33,929 nucleotides of DNA from Paludibacteraceae bacterium (GTDB lineage Bacteria > Bacteroidota > Bacteroidia > Bacteroidales > Paludibacteraceae), in NCBI GenBank assembly GCA_017450685.1, contig JAFSTB010000031.1:1-33929 (forward strand), read 5' to 3'. The notes beneath the pieces were generated by a model. The model was not told where the DNA came from, made no database searches, and saw only the letters and a program-made list of their open reading frames with translations. Each line of letters begins with the position of its first letter. Within the stretch, counting starts at the first letter, position 1. Positions 33,786-33,929 of the stretch are shown piece by piece. A program made the position numbers and the translations under genes.

Positions 33786-33910
33786 TTTTATTAGTGTCCA
33801 CTAAAAATTAAGATAGAGTTCTTTGACTTATTGAAAATTAGTTCGTTATACGGATCATTTGTGCGAACGGATTTGAATTGATAACTTTGTGGATAAAAAC
33901 ATATCTACTT
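33786..33910. other. intergenic region with 14-bp palindrome
   Basis: After gtrA comes TTAGTGTCCACTAA (33791-33804), a palindrome with a 2-nt centre, and then AT-rich DNA leading to a promoter. A segment reading TGTCCACTAAAAATTAAG looks somewhat like the outer end of a Bacteroidota insertion sequence, from memory only. Confidence 0.35.
33858..33889 (+). promoter_or_regulatory. promoter for the gene leaving the window
   Basis: TTTG (33858-33861), 20 nt, TAACTTTG (33882-33889). An ATG follows at 33911. Confidence 0.75.
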
Positions 33911-33929
33911 ATGAATCAAATCAAATACA
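33911..33929 (+). CDS. start of an ORF truncated by the window edge
   Basis: ATG at 33911 opens a frame reading MNQIKY before the window ends, 22 nt after a perfect promoter -7 element. Six residues are too few to identify it. An MN-x-x-KY start is compatible with some IS4-type transposases of Bacteroidota, but this is a weak guess. Confidence 0.4.

Overview
The window looks like chromosomal DNA of a Bacteroidales bacterium (phylum Bacteroidota). Nine start regions carry the Bacteroidota sigma-ABfr promoter form, TTTG (or a close variant) - 20 nt - TAnnTTTG, most often written CCGTACCTTTG. The gene set fits too: three SusC/TonB-type outer-membrane receptors, a two-parvulin SurA, an OstA-like protein, a type 3 ProRS, an Mrp without its CxxC, and a calycin/PCMD-type surface protein. 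I found no tRNA, rRNA, CRISPR array, prophage or complete insertion sequence.

Layout. (1) 1-480: a gene-free stretch full of inverted repeats, ending in a promoter. (2) 481-4829: a TonB-dependent receptor and a secreted calycin/PCMD-type partner, closed by a strong terminator. (3) 4968-7367: mrp and a MATE exporter. (4) 7364-17086, all on the minus strand: the 5' part is an outer-membrane biogenesis cluster (SurA-like lipoprotein, SurA, OstA-like protein, small beta-barrel). It is followed, without visible promoters, by an OPT transporter, class II fructose-bisphosphate aldolase and a second TonB receptor. (5) 17164-20115: a large outer-membrane beta-barrel protein on the minus strand. (6) 20288-25369: hexose-phosphate mutase, D-Ala-D-Ala ligase, polyprenyl synthase and two unknown proteins. 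(7) 25379-25984: 5-formyl-THF cyclo-ligase, divergent from (8) 26077-30801: a lipoprotein, panC, pdxB and proS. (9) 30788-33183 on the minus strand: a C-terminally short recO, then rsmA and corA. (10) 33297-33785: a GtrA-like membrane protein, then a promoter and an ORF that leaves the window.

Most of the genes are housekeeping: envelope assembly, peptidoglycan and isoprenoid precursors, folate, pantothenate and B6 synthesis, and translation. I do not see a clear new defence or mobile system. The points most worth a second look are regulatory or structural: a switch-like set of inverted repeats around the start codon of the receptor at 9283; a RecO ending about 80 residues early against proS; an evenly spaced, interlocked divergent promoter pair at 26002-26049; a face-to-face promoter pair forming an 11-bp inverted repeat at 33244-33280; mrp and MATE in one frame separated by a single stop; a helical insert in the first TonB receptor; and a reversal of strand composition between roughly 17-20 kb and 31 kb.
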